Both the position numbers and the translations under genes were made by a program. Below the pieces are notes generated by a model. That model was not told the DNA's origin and did not search any database. It saw only the letters and a program-made list of their open reading frames with translations. 64,000 bases of DNA. Origin: Aphelocoma coerulescens. Taxonomy: Eukaryota; Chordata; Aves; Passeriformes; Corvidae. The stretch spans positions 79,103,055 through 79,167,054 of the forward strand of contig NC_091017.1 of the NCBI RefSeq assembly GCF_041296385.1. Direction: 5' to 3'. Of the stretch, positions 22,601 to 30,246 are shown piece by piece; position 1 is the stretch's first letter; each line of letters opens with the position of its first letter.

Positions 22601-25600
22601 CCTTGGGCACTGCCAGGGATCCAGGGGCAACCACAGCTTCTCTGGGCACCCTGTGCCGGGGCCTGCCCACCCTCCCAGGGAACAATTCCTTCCCAATATG
22701 CCATCCACACCTGCCCTCTGGCAGTGGGAAGCCATTCCTTCATTCTGTCCCTCCAGGCCCTTTTCCCTCTCCAGGAGAATTCCCACTGGCAACTTTGTGG
22801 CTGGGGTTCAGCTGAGGAATGTGTCCCTATACCTTGACAGCCCCCAAAAGGCTCACAGGGGACCTTACAGATGTTTATGGTCCCCAGCTGTGCACCATCA
22901 ATCCCCCCTCATCCCCTTGGCTCAGTGCCGATGTTCCCCTCTCCTCCTGCAGCTGAAGGTGGCAGGGACGATGTGCCGGGAAGCTGCGGGATCCTGCGAC
23001 CTCCCGGAATTCTGCACGGGAGCCTCACCGTACTGCCCAGCCAACGTGTACCTGCTGGACGGCTCCTCGTGCGCCTATGGAGAGGCCTACTGCAACAACG
23101 GCATGTGCATGACCCACCACCAGCAGTGCGTGCAGCTCTGGGGGCCAGGTCAGTCCCGCCAGCCCCCTGCCTGCTTCCCACCCCTCCGGGGCAGGAGCCC
23201 TTTGGGGTCTCACTGCTGGGTCCCCGTGGGGTCCCCATGGCCCCTGCCCATGGGGCTGGGGGTGGTGGATGGAGGGGCCCTGGCACAGGGTGCCCAGAGC
23301 AGCTGGGGCTGCCCCTGGATCCCTGGCAGTGCCCAAGACCAGGTTGGACACTGGGGCTTGGAGAAGCCTGGGATGGTGGAAGGTGTCCCTGCCCAGGGCA
23401 GGGGGTGGAATGTGATGGTCTTTATGGTCCCTTCCAACCCAAACCATTCCATGACCTAAATCCTCCATGAGACTCCAGAGAAAAGGGAATTTCATCCCTC
23501 CTGTCCTTGGCCCGGCACCCACAGCAGCAGCTCTTGGGAGACTTTTCCTCAGTGTTTTCTCCATGAGCATCCAGCTGCTGCTCCTGCTTTTGGGATTTCT
23601 GCCTGCTGCCTGCTGTCCCCAGGACCTTTCCCCTGTGTGCAGGAGCATGGCCAGCACCGGACGCCTGTTTCCAGGACGTGAACATGGCTGGGAACACCTA
23701 CGGCAACTGCGGCAAGGACAGCCAGGGCCGCTACGTCAAGTGTGACAAGAGGTGGGTCCCATGGGGGTGCCCCGTGTCCCCCTCCCGCTGCCCCTGCCAC
23801 CCCTGCCAAGGGACTGGGAGGGTCCCACCTCAGCCTCCAGGCACCAGCCCTTGGGGCAGTCCTGTTTTGTACCCGAGGAAGCCACCAGGTCCTTCCTGGG
23901 CTCCGTCCCCATCGCTGCTGGGAGGTTGGACTTGGTGATCTCCAGGTCTTTTCCAGCCTAAACGACCCTGTGATTCTGTTGTCCCACCACGAGCGCCTCC
24001 CAGCCCAGCCTGATGGAAAACCAAACACAGTGTCAGAGGGAGATTCGGGAGCGCGTGCTCCCCAGTATTCCCAGTTATTTTGGGATGTCAGAGCCTCCCG
24101 CTCCCCCGGCTGTTCCCTCCACCATTTCTCTGTGCTGCCCGTGATTTAACCTGCAGAGCCTCTCTAGCGTGGCCATAAATTCAGTGGGATGATGGGGGTG
24201 GGAGGGCGAGGGACTGCTGCCCCACTTCCCAGCTCCCCTTGGCTGTGCCTCCCAGGGATGCCATGTGTGGGAAGATCCAGTGCCAGAGCTCCGCCAAGAA
24301 GCCGCAGGGGACCAACACGGTGTCCATCGACACCACGATCCGGTTCAAGGGCCGGGAGGTGAAGTGCCGGGGCACCTTTGTCTACAGCGCCAAGGACGAC
24401 CAGGAGGACCTGTCCGACCCTGGGCTGGTCCTGACGGGCACCAAATGTGGAGATGGGATGGTGAGTGCCCCTTCCTGGGGTGGGCTCTCCCGCAGGTCAC
24501 CGTCTCTGGGCTCTGACCCAGCTCCAGGGTGCATGTGGCTCTTCCCACGTCACAGCCGGGCCCTGGGATGGGGTTCCTTCCACCCTTACAGGCGTTGGAC
24601 ACCTCAACTGCTGTCACCAGATGTTGGTAGGCCACCAAAGTCTTCTCACCTGGGGCATTTGTAGCATCACCAGATACTCACTCACGTTTAGGCCACCAAA
24701 TGGTTCTCTCAGCCCTCCAAGCTTCTTCACCAAATCAGTTCAGAGTGAAACAATCCCAGCAGGAACTGCCCCAGGACTTGGTGGAGGAGGATTCCTCCTG
24801 TGGAGAGGTTGTTTCCCAGAGGAAACAGGAAAGCTCTGTCAGGAATCAACATGACAAATCCGGTGCTAGCTGGGCACTGGTGTCCTCTGCAGCCCCTGCA
24901 TCTCCAAGGACCTTAGAGAGGGTCAGCAGAGCTGAGAGAGGGCAGAGGCTGGTGGAGGACGCGGAAGCAGGGATGTGTTCCAGAGAGAGTTGGCTGTGGA
25001 GACACAGCCTTCCCTGTTTGGCATTTTAGCAGTGATATTTTCATTGGGAAGGCCAAAATGGTGACATTTTCATGAGGAAACATGGCTGGTTCTGAAATCC
25101 AGCATTGTTTACTTTGGCCAGTGCCTGGGTTTTGGAGCCAAATGGGAAATGGTTTCTGCAGGAGCTGCCAGGTGGGTTGTGTGGCAGGCTCTGTGCAGAG
25201 GGCTGGGAGTGGTGGTGGCTGGGCTCTGCTGAGCCATCCTGGATAGGGAATGGCAGAGGCTTCGTGGCTGTGCTGCAAATGGGAGTGAAATCCATTGACT
25301 GGAACAATGCAATTTAACCACCCTGCATTTTCCAACAAAAAATCCTTCAGAGACTCCCACCAGTGCCACCAGCCCCCCCCTCCTGGGTCCTCCTCTGACC
25401 TCAGCCCCTCGTCTCCCTGCCAGGTGTGCAAGGACCGCCGGTGCCAGAACGCATCCCTGTTTGAGCTGGAGAAGTGCGTGTCCCGCTGCCACGGCCACGG
25501 GGTGAGTGGCTGCCCGGGACCTGCACAGGATTCCTGGGATGAGGTGCAGGTTTTTGAGCCAAACCAAATGTCTCCCACAGGGATGAGCCCTGTGACCCAG

Positions 25601-28600
25601 TGGATTTCTGCCTTTCAGACCTGTCCCATGCGTCAGCTCCAGGTGGGGCTGAGCTGCGATCTTTGCTCACCCGTGTCCAAGTGAGAGGAAGATTGTTTGT
25701 GGTGTAAGGACCATCTGCAAAACTTGGATCAGGGTCTGATTTGAGCTGGAGAGTGGAGCTCAGAGCAGGTGCCTGGTCCCCCTGAGAGCAAAACAAGAGC
25801 TGGAAAGACAACTGGGACTGCAGAAAAGCAGGGAAATGGTTCAGGGAATGGGAGGAGACACTGTTCTCCAAAGCTGAAAGGTTACAGAGGAGTGCAGGGC
25901 TTTGTCAGATGAGGCAACAGAAATGGCTGTGGGAATTTCTGCTGGGTTATGGAAAAGATGTGACAGGTAAAACCATCTGATTCACCCTTCTGTGACAGGC
26001 AAAAACATCTGATTTACCCTTTTGTGGCAGGTAAAACACTCACATTCACCCTTTTGTTCTGCCCAGCATCTTTAAAGCTCTCGGAGCTGGAGTTGATCAG
26101 CCTGGAGAAGAGAAGGTTCTGGGGAGACCTTCTGGCACTAAAAAGAGCTTATAAAAAAGAGGGAGAGTGACTTTTGACATGGGTAGATAGTGACAGGACA
26201 AGGGGGAATGGCTTCAAACTGAAAGAGGAGATTTAGATGGGATATTGGGAAAGAATTCCTGGCTGGGAGGGTGGGCAGGCCCTGGCACAGGGTGCCCAGA
26301 GCAGCTGTGGCTGCCCCTGGATCCCTGGCAGTGCCCAAGGCCAGGCTGGACATTGGGGCTTGGAGCAGCCTGGGCTAGTGGAAGGTGTCCCTGCCCATGG
26401 CAGGGGGGAAATGAGATGCTCTTTAAGATCTCTTCCAACCCAAACCATTCCATGATTTTGTGATGTTCAAGGGGAACACTGTCAGGGGCGAAGCTTCTTC
26501 TGTCACCATCTGCTCTCATCCCTGCCCCACAGACCATCCTTTCCACACACCCCTGATGGTGGCCAACCCTCTCCTCTGTCCCCAGGTCTGCAACAGCAAC
26601 AAGAACTGTCACTGTGACCCTGGCTGGGCCCCCCCGTACTGCGAGAAGCCGGGCCTGGGTGGCAGCGTGGACAGTGGCCCCGTGCAGAGCCACAGTGAGT
26701 CACAGCTCGTCCCCAGTGCCCTGAGGTGCTCCTGGGCTACAGTGGTGCCAGGGGAGGGTTGGGTGCTTACAGAGGGGCTGGGTGGGGTCTGTTCAGGCAG
26801 CCCCACGGTCTGTGCCCAGCTCTGGCTGGTTGGTGGCCACCCACTGTCATCAGAGGCCACTGAGGGCCTGTTCCCTTCCCGGAGGTGTGACCAGCAGGGG
26901 TGTCTCCAGCTCAGGTGACCAGGAATGGGCGCATGGGGTCACTGCTGCCACTGAGTGAGGCCAGAGGCTGGTGGCTGTCCCAGCCCCTCACTCACAGGTT
27001 CAGCCCTCGTGCCTGTGCTTCCCCTGCCAGACCACGAATCCATCTTGATCGCCCTCGTCGTCATCTTCCTGTTCCTCCTGCCTGCCCTGATGCTGAGCAT
27101 CTACTACTGGTACCGGCGGGAGAACTCCCTCCTCAACAGATGGGTCAAGGAGATGAGGCAGAGGAGCCAGGAGGCCTGCAGGTGTGGGGGGCACCCAAAT
27201 CTCTTCTCTCCCGAGCACCCAGTGGGACTCTGAGACTCGTTCCGGGGGGGCTGTGGGAAGCTGGTGGTGCATGGACCCTGTCCTGGTGGGAGACCTGGTC
27301 TGGAGTCTGGACAGCTTTGTCCTGGGAAATCTGAGAATCTCAGCAATTCCCTGAGCCCAGGACGGGAATGGTCCTCTGGATAGGACAATCCCAGGGGGTG
27401 GTGAAGGTGACCTGGTATCAAGGAGAATTCTCACTCCTTGCAGGCTGCCCATCACAGACTGACCCTCCCTACTGCCCATGACAGACTGACCCTCCCTACT
27501 GCCCATCACAGACTGACCCTCCCTACTGCCCATGACAGACTGACCCTCCCTGCTGCCCATCACAGAGTGACCCTCCCTGCTCCCCAGCAGTGAGGGCTGG
27601 CTGTTAGTGAGGTGTTAATTGAGACAGGAGCTGATGGGCAGCGTTTTGGAGGCAGCTGGTGCTCACCTGTTGCTTTATTTTGCCGTGTCCCTCATCCCCA
27701 GCAGGAACAAATCCATCGGTCGGAAGTCGAGCAGTGCCCATCCCAAAGCTGCTTTCACCCTGAGGAACATTTCAGCCTCCAGCCACCCCACCAAGGTCAG
27801 TGATAGCTCACTAGACTCAGTGATAACTCTCTAAGGTCAGTGATAACTCACTAAAGTCAGCAATAACTCAGCTGCTGGCTTGTTTTCCCTCCTGGGATGT
27901 GAAGCCTGTGGATATCACACCCACATCTTGGAACCGGGCAAGCCCTGGTGCCTGTGCTGGTCCTGCCTCGTGTCTGCACTGAGTCCATGGCCAGGTGTGC
28001 CCACCCCTCCTAAAACTGAGTCTGTGGAGCTCAGTCTCCCCTGGTGATCACCAGGAGCCTCCATTGGGAAATTTCCCATATGGAGAAGGGATTGATGGGA
28101 GTGAGAGATGATCACAGCCTTTTTTTTTTGGGGTGGGAGGGTGGGGGTGGGTATTTTCTGATGTTAATGAGCCCAAAATTCAAACAAAGTTGGTCTTTGG
28201 CTTTGTGGTTCGATTTATGGTGTCCTCCTGTTCTTCCCTCTCGGGTCATTGCTCTTGGCTCCTGCAGGTTTGGTTATTCCTTCATTTGGTTATTCCCCCA
28301 TTTTCCAGAAGTTCTTTTATTTGTCCTGTACCACACATCAATGAATTTTTAACTTTTTAAACTTCACCTGTGCTTCTTGAGCACCAGGGCTGAATTTAGG
28401 AAGAATTCAGGTTGTTTGAGCACAGCCACAGTGTCTGGGAGCAGGGCAGAGCTGGTGATGTCTCCCATCTGCTGGAAATCTGGTGTGGATTCACAGAGCT
28501 GACCCTGCTCTGTATCTCCAGCACCTGTCTCATCCCTGTGTGTTTTCATGGGGTTAGTGAGGAGCAAACACAGAATCACAGGGTCAGGAAGGTTGGAAAT

Positions 28601-30246
28601 GCCCTCTAATGTCCTTATCTAAGATCATCAAATCCAACCATCAACACAGCCGGGTTCACCACTGAACATACTCAGCTTTTGGGTGGGATGGTGGTCCCAG
28701 AAAGTGGTTCCAGTGCTCCTCCTGCAGCTTCCCAGGCCTTGAGGGGACATCTGCTCTTCAGCACCCAGGAAAACTGAACCCAAGGATGTTCCCCACAGTT
28801 CTGCTTTTCTCCTCGCAGCCCGGCCCACGGACCGCGTTCCTCCCCAAATCCGGTGCTGCCCAGCCTGGCTCTCAGCCCATCAACGTCGTCCACCCTCTTC
28901 GCCCACCTCCCCATTCCATCCCTCCCCGCCCCGCCCCGCCCCTCCACAAACCTGCCAGGCCCCCTCCCCCAGTCAGCAAATCACCCCTGGTCCCCACCAA
29001 AGCCGGCGTCTCCCAGGCCAAGCTCCCACCTCCGAAGAAACCTCTTCCCTGCAGCCCCGTGAGGACCCCGCAGGTGAGCGTCGCTGCCTGGCTCTGCTCC
29101 CCTTCCAGACTCATGGGACTGCCCTGGGCTTTGGCTGGGTTTGGGCTGGGCTCTGCTGAGGAGCTGTCACAGCACCCTGAGGGCTGAACCTGTTCTAGCA
29201 TTGAAGGAAGCCCGTTAGATCTGAGGATATTTTAAAGTTTTTTGGGTGTTCTGTGCTTTGAAGCATCTCAGCTCTGCAGGGGGAGGAGGTTTGTAGGAGG
29301 TCCCTGGATGCTCCTCTAAGGATTTTGTCTCTCCCTGTGCCCTTTGTGATCCCAGGTGGTCCCCAAGCACCAAGCCCCGCGCCGGCCGCTGCCGGGGAGT
29401 CCCCTCCTGGCCAAGGAGCTGCCTCCTGCACATGGACAGACCCTGCTGGTCATGGTCCCTCCTACCAACTTCAAGGTGTCGGGGACAAGTGGCTCGAGCC
29501 ACCCCACGAGGCCGCTAAAGTGAGTGGGGGAGGAGCTGGGGGTCTCGTGGGTGGGACATCCCGTGGCTCCACCTGGAAGGACCCCACAGGTCTGGCCAAG
29601 GCTGGGTGGTGAAAGGTGCTGGGGTAAGGGAGGTACCACCCTTGGGAGTGCCCGTGGCCTCCCAGCCCAGAGCCAGGAAGGAGCTGCTGGGGGATGAAGG
29701 GGTGAAGGGATGGATGCTGATGCTCTCTCATCTTTCCTCCCTGCAGACCGATGCCACCTCAAAGGTGAGTAGAGGACATTTAGAGACCCTTGTGGTGGGG
29801 TGGCCTCTGGGTAAGCACTGGGCTGGGAAATGGGGGACTGGGGATCAATCCACCTTCCCAGGGGCTCCTGGATGAGCAGGACATGGTTCCTCTGGGCACC
29901 CAGCAAGGGCTGGGGCACCTGTGTCCCAGGGAATGGAGGATGTGGGTCTTCCAGTTTGGAGTTGGGAGATAAAAGTCCAAGTCCTTTACAAGGACTCCTG
30001 CTCCCAGCTCTTCTGCACTGCTGAATCCTCTGGATATGGGGCAGTGGAGCTTCAAGGGATCTGCTCCTGACAGCCGGACTTGGGGGCCTTATCCATGAGG
30101 AATTCCTGAGCTGGGGACAGTGGTGGTGGAGCTGGTGGATGTCTGGTATCTGCACTCAAACCAGTTGTCTCCTTTCTCTTTCCTCTTGCTCCAGGCCAGT
30201 CCCAGCCATCAAAGTCCAATCCACCTCCTTCTCCTCAAAGAAGTGA
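4561..30246 (+). CDS. ADAM33: ADAM33 (ADAM13-type) membrane metalloprotease-disintegrin, complete, 24 exons, 948 aa
   Basis: Type I membrane protein that cleaves cell-surface and matrix substrates; the frog orthologue ADAM13 acts in neural crest migration (family knowledge). Spliced coding length is 2847 bases, an exact multiple of three, with GT-AG at every intron. Residues: signal peptide about 1-36; prodomain to 209 with cysteine switch C183; furin site RARR 206-209; metalloprotease from 210 with zinc motif H351, E352, H355, H361 and Met-turn M379; disintegrin about 420-510 with SCD at 487-489; cysteine-rich to about 643; EGF-like about 661-688; membrane span about 709-731; proline-rich tail 732-948. 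The GCCVEA and [10 protein letters not shown] strings after the zinc site favour ADAM33 over ADAM12 or ADAM19. The tail is much longer than in human ADAM33 (813 aa) and close to frog ADAM13 (about 914 aa). The start ATG has G at -3 and +4. Family certain; orthologue assignment likely but unverified. Confidence 0.92.
4681..4760 (+). repeat. GGGGAT-rich tract at the start of intron 1
   Basis: Directly after the exon 1 donor come at least eight runs of three or more G, including a GGGGATGGGATT array. The transcript could form G-quadruplexes next to the splice site. Confidence 0.75.
5908..5945 (+). mobile_element. Possible MIR fragment in intron 1
   Basis: CGTGCCTCAGTTTCCCC and a following A-rich, G-rich stretch resemble the MIR core. 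Too short to be sure. Confidence 0.3.
6732..6893 (-). mobile_element. CR1 3'-end copy in intron 1
   Basis: ATCACAGAGTCATGGGGAGG opens the element, which continues through the CCAAGCCCCAGTGTCCAGCC block and stops in GGGGCAGCCACAAC. Confidence 0.85.
7199..7281 (+). CDS. ADAM33: ADAM33 exon 2: start of prodomain
   Basis: Codes residues 40-67 including VTPHWLLGG and AVSLEEQ, which match the VTPHW...VSLEE pattern of human ADAM33. The acceptor is CCCCAG at 7193-7198; the donor is CAG|GTAAGG. It leaves phase 0. Confidence 0.88.
7375..7567 (+). repeat. Minisatellite in intron 2, units of about 30 bases
   Basis: Repeats of TTCAGGATCCATGAGGAGC with GTGTGGA or GTGTGAG spacers, about six copies. Confidence 0.8.
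9440..9706 (+). mobile_element. CR1 3'-end copy in intron 2
   Basis: From GGCTTCCCACTGCCAGAGGG to CATTCCAAACCTTTCTGGGA; a well preserved copy. Confidence 0.9.
10935..11460 (+). repeat. Degenerate minisatellite in intron 2
   Basis: More than 500 bases built from GGATGATGCTGGAGCCTG-like units of about 15 to 21 bases, with drift along the array. Open frames across it have no protein-like signal. Confidence 0.85.
13834..13910 (+). CDS. ADAM33: ADAM33 exon 3: prodomain
   Basis: A 77-base exon. Its end, [11 protein letters not shown], corresponds to the GQELLLELEKN segment of human ADAM33. The acceptor follows CTTTCTTTGCAG; the donor GTGAGT leaves two bases to be joined to exon 4. It follows the 6.5-kb intron 2. 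Confidence 0.9.
14213..14375 (-). mobile_element. CR1 3'-end copy in intron 3
   Basis: CACAGAATCCCAGAATCCCA start, then the TTGGGTTGGAAGGGACCTTG block, ending after CCTTGGACACTCCCAGGG. Confidence 0.9.
15637..15780 (+). repeat. 21-base tandem repeat in intron 3
   Basis: Units of GACCTGCCATCCCCACTGG type, about seven copies, alternating CATCCCCACTGG and CAGCCCCATCCA forms. Confidence 0.85.
16088..16163 (+). CDS. ADAM33: ADAM33 exon 4: prodomain, [11 protein letters not shown] motif
   Basis: Codes residues 93-118. [11 protein letters not shown] is nearly identical to human ADAM33. N116-H-T is an N-glycosylation sequon. Acceptor CCCCGCAG, donor ACG|GTGGGT, phase 0 exit. Confidence 0.92.
16613..16689 (+). 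CDS. ADAM33: ADAM33 exon 5: prodomain, [10 protein letters not shown] motif
   Basis: The HCHYHG...[10 protein letters not shown] block is the classic ADAM prodomain signature around two paired cysteines (C121, C140). Donor CG|GTATGG leaves two bases; the junction codon makes arginine 144. Confidence 0.93.
17244..17430 (+). CDS. ADAM33: ADAM33 exon 6: end of prodomain with cysteine switch
   Basis: Starts [15 protein letters not shown], typical of ADAM prodomains, with sequon N152-T-S. GGTCGHG carries the probable cysteine-switch residue C183 that keeps the zymogen inactive. The last codon is arginine 206, first residue of the furin site completed by exon 7. The donor GG|GTAAAT is the first of six similar sequences in a local tandem repeat. 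Confidence 0.9.
17431..17545 (+). repeat. 14/15-base tandem repeat starting at the exon 6 donor
   Basis: Units GGGTAAATCCACCC and GGGATAAATCCACC. GTAAAT donor-like starts lie at 17431, 17445, 17459, 17488, 17517 and 17531. Confidence 0.9.
17905..17970 (+). CDS. ADAM33: ADAM33 exon 7: furin cleavage site and start of protease domain
   Basis: Codes residues 207-228. ARRD at the start completes R-A-R-R across the junction with exon 6. [14 protein letters not shown] then opens the metalloprotease domain and matches RKYLELYIVADHTL in human ADAM33. Donor CTG|GTGAGT. Confidence 0.93.
18057..18128 (+). CDS. ADAM33: ADAM33 exon 8: metalloprotease domain
   Basis: A 72-base phase-0 exon, 24 codons. 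[15 protein letters not shown] matches the HTKQRLLEVANYVDQ segment of human ADAM33. Acceptor CACTTCAG, donor AAG|GTGAGG. Confidence 0.93.
18189..18400 (-). mobile_element. CR1 3'-end copy, older subfamily, in intron 8
   Basis: GAATCACAGAGTTACGGAAT, TTGGAAAAGATCTCTAAGTC and TTTAAATCCCTTCAGGGCTG are typical of an older CR1 group. Confidence 0.8.
18735..18901 (+). CDS. ADAM33: ADAM33 exon 9: metalloprotease domain
   Basis: A 167-base exon, the usual size at this position in the ADAM12/19/33 group. [14 protein letters not shown] and [12 protein letters not shown] are near-identical to human ADAM33. The cysteine C275, absent from human ADAM33, is shared with ADAM12. Sequon at N282. Confidence 0.94.
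19001..19085 (+). CDS. ADAM33: ADAM33 exon 10: metalloprotease domain
   Basis: An 85-base exon. [19 protein letters not shown] is the conserved strand before the active-site helix. Acceptor CCCGGGCAG, donor GTG|GTAAGG, phase 0 exit. Confidence 0.93.
19728..19870 (+). CDS. ADAM33: ADAM33 exon 11: zinc-binding active site and Met-turn
   Basis: Codes [20 protein letters not shown]: three zinc histidines (351, 355, 361), catalytic glutamate 352 and the following aspartate are all present, so the protease should be active. [10 protein letters not shown] contains the Met-turn (M379). Size is 143 bases, normal for this exon in the family. Donor GG|GTGAGT. Confidence 0.96.
19990..20362 (+). mobile_element. 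CR1 3'-end copy in intron 11, twin of the 33.8-kb copy
   Basis: Begins GGCTGGGAGAGCTGGGAATG and shares its whole length with the copy at 33818-34203, with roughly a dozen differences by eye. Confidence 0.88.
20370..21110 (+). other. AT-richer low-repeat block in intron 11
   Basis: Sequence is less GC-rich than its surroundings and carries no CR1. It includes ATATGAGTATATACAAATAT and a T-run. No exon or motif I can name. Confidence 0.4.
21626..21803 (+). CDS. ADAM33: ADAM33 exon 12: end of protease and start of disintegrin domain
   Basis: A 178-base exon. Begins [19 protein letters not shown], close to [19 protein letters not shown] in human ADAM33, then [15 protein letters not shown], the N-terminal disintegrin cysteine cluster. 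The donor GAG|GTACGG lies at the head of a tandem repeat that copies it. Confidence 0.95.
21804..21955 (+). repeat. Tandem repeat starting at the exon 12 donor
   Basis: GTACGGTGTGAGCCCCCCTG at 21804 recurs at 21865; shorter GGGGGTGCAGGTGGGCCCCT units follow at 21890-21950. Confidence 0.88.
22125..22180 (+). mobile_element. Possible MIR fragment in intron 12
   Basis: GTGCCTCAGTTTCCCCACTG followed by GGGATGAGAAGGGCAATGATG resembles the MIR core sequence. Short and diverged. Confidence 0.3.
22255..22344 (+). CDS. ADAM33: ADAM33 exon 13: disintegrin domain
   Basis: Thirty codons with the spacing [12 protein letters not shown] and [10 protein letters not shown], matching ECRDLCCFAHNC and [10 protein letters not shown] in human ADAM33. 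Phase 0 at both ends. Donor AAG|GTGAGA. Confidence 0.95.
22482..22800 (-). mobile_element. CR1 3'-end copy in intron 13
   Basis: GAATCATGGAATGGGCTGGG to the CTCTGGCAGTGGGAAGCCAT segment and a short diverged tail. Confidence 0.88.
22953..23148 (+). CDS. ADAM33: ADAM33 exon 14: disintegrin loop and start of cysteine-rich domain
   Basis: [11 protein letters not shown] holds the integrin-facing loop; the tip reads SCD, so there is no RGD. Continues [13 protein letters not shown] and CVQLWGPG, as in other ADAMs. Length 196 bases; one base carries to exon 15. Donor CAG|GTCAGT. Confidence 0.95.
23264..23457 (+). mobile_element. CR1 3'-end copy in intron 14
   Basis: GGGGCCCTGGCACAGGGTGC to CCCAAACCATTCCATGACC. 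Confidence 0.88.
23643..23751 (+). CDS. ADAM33: ADAM33 exon 15: cysteine-rich domain
   Basis: [11 protein letters not shown] followed by [11 protein letters not shown] matches PAPEACFQVVN and HGNCGQD in human ADAM33. Acceptor TGTGTGCAG; donor AG|GTGGGT leaves two bases. Confidence 0.94.
23912..23982 (+). mobile_element. CR1 terminal fragment in intron 15
   Basis: GGTTGGACTTGGTGATCTCC then CCAGCCTAAACGACCCTGTG is the last 70 bases of the older CR1 type. Confidence 0.7.
24256..24460 (+). CDS. ADAM33: ADAM33 exon 16: cysteine-rich domain, hypervariable part
   Basis: [11 protein letters not shown] matches RDALCGKLQCQ. The remainder, about 50 residues with [15 protein letters not shown] and [13 protein letters not shown], corresponds to the hypervariable region that helps select substrates in ADAMs (family knowledge). 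Donor ATG|GTGAGT. Confidence 0.93.
24461..25423 (+). other. Intron 16, 963 bases, no repeat recognised
   Basis: Unique sequence without tandem array or CR1. Nothing further seen. Confidence 0.5.
25424..25501 (+). CDS. ADAM33: ADAM33 exon 17: end of cysteine-rich domain, first half of EGF-like domain
   Basis: Twenty-six codons, [18 protein letters not shown] then CHGHG, matching the MVCQSRRCRKNAFQELQRC region of human ADAM33. Acceptor CCTGCCAG, donor GGG|GTGAGT. Confidence 0.94.
26076..26466 (+). mobile_element. CR1 3'-end copy in intron 17
   Basis: One of the longer copies: GATCAGCCTGGAGAAGAGAA, GACAGGACAAGGGGGAATGG and the terminal CCAAACCATTCCATGATTTT. Confidence 0.9.
26586..26694 (+). 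CDS. ADAM33: ADAM33 exon 18: EGF-like domain
   Basis: [19 protein letters not shown] is almost identical to human ADAM33 VCNSNHNCHCAPGWAPPFC, followed by [10 protein letters not shown]. This is the strongest single match to ADAM33. Donor A|GTGAGT leaves one base. Confidence 0.96.
27031..27181 (+). CDS. ADAM33: ADAM33 exon 19: transmembrane segment
   Basis: After NHE comes an uninterrupted hydrophobic stretch from about residue 709 to 731, ending in YYWYRR, the stop-transfer signal. The cytoplasmic start [14 protein letters not shown] is basic and probably helical. Donor TGCAG|GTGTGG leaves two bases. Confidence 0.93.
27446..27585 (+). repeat. 28-base tandem repeat in intron 19
   Basis: Five copies of CTGCCCATCACAGACTGACC plus CTCCCTA, alternating ATCAC and ATGAC. 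Confidence 0.92.
27705..27795 (+). CDS. ADAM33: ADAM33 exon 20: basic juxtamembrane tail
   Basis: Codes [11 protein letters not shown] and a Ser-rich stretch ending SHPTK. The acceptor is a tandem CAGCAG at 27699-27704; either AG keeps frame, the upstream one adding one serine (949 aa form). Donor AAG|GTCAGT is repeated 40 bases downstream. Confidence 0.85.
27796..27868 (+). repeat. About 20-base tandem repeat starting at the exon 20 donor
   Basis: Four units of GTCAGTGATAACTCACTAA type; the perfect donor context AAGGTCAGTGATA appears at 27793 and again at 27833. Confidence 0.88.
28570..28680 (-). mobile_element. CR1 fragment, older subfamily, in intron 20
   Basis: AGAATCACAGGGTCAGGAAG, then ATCATCAAATCCAACCATCA and TTCACCACTGAACAT. 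Confidence 0.75.
28819..29073 (+). CDS. ADAM33: ADAM33 exon 21: main proline-rich cytoplasmic block
   Basis: Eighty-five codons in phase 0. Contains [25 protein letters not shown] and [10 protein letters not shown], several of them fitting SH3 ligands of [RK]xxPxxP or PxxPx[RK] type. Frog ADAM13 binds SH3 proteins through comparable repeats (family knowledge). Acceptor CCTCGCAG, donor CAG|GTGAGC. Confidence 0.9.
29356..29519 (+). CDS. ADAM33: ADAM33 exon 22: cytoplasmic tail
   Basis: Fifty-four codons and two bases: [10 protein letters not shown], then [21 protein letters not shown] and a Ser/Thr-rich end, STOP-free in the frame set by exon 21. Donor AA|GTGAGT. Supported by reading frame, splice sites and composition rather than by recalled homology. 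Confidence 0.82.
29747..29764 (+). CDS. ADAM33: ADAM33 exon 23: 18-base microexon
   Basis: Acceptor TCCTCCCTGCAG and donor AG|GTGAGT enclose 18 bases that add exactly six residues (KPMPPQ with the neighbouring bases). Skipping it keeps the frame. With exons 22 and 24 it builds RPLKPMPPQRPVP, a further SH3-type motif. Accepted because both splice sites are strong and it yields a sensible proline-rich junction. Confidence 0.75.
30195..30246 (+). CDS. ADAM33: ADAM33 exon 24: C terminus and stop codon
   Basis: Codes [17 protein letters not shown] then TGA at 30244-30246. The acceptor is CTCTTGCTCCAG. The frame closes the total at 949 codons including the stop. Confidence 0.85.
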
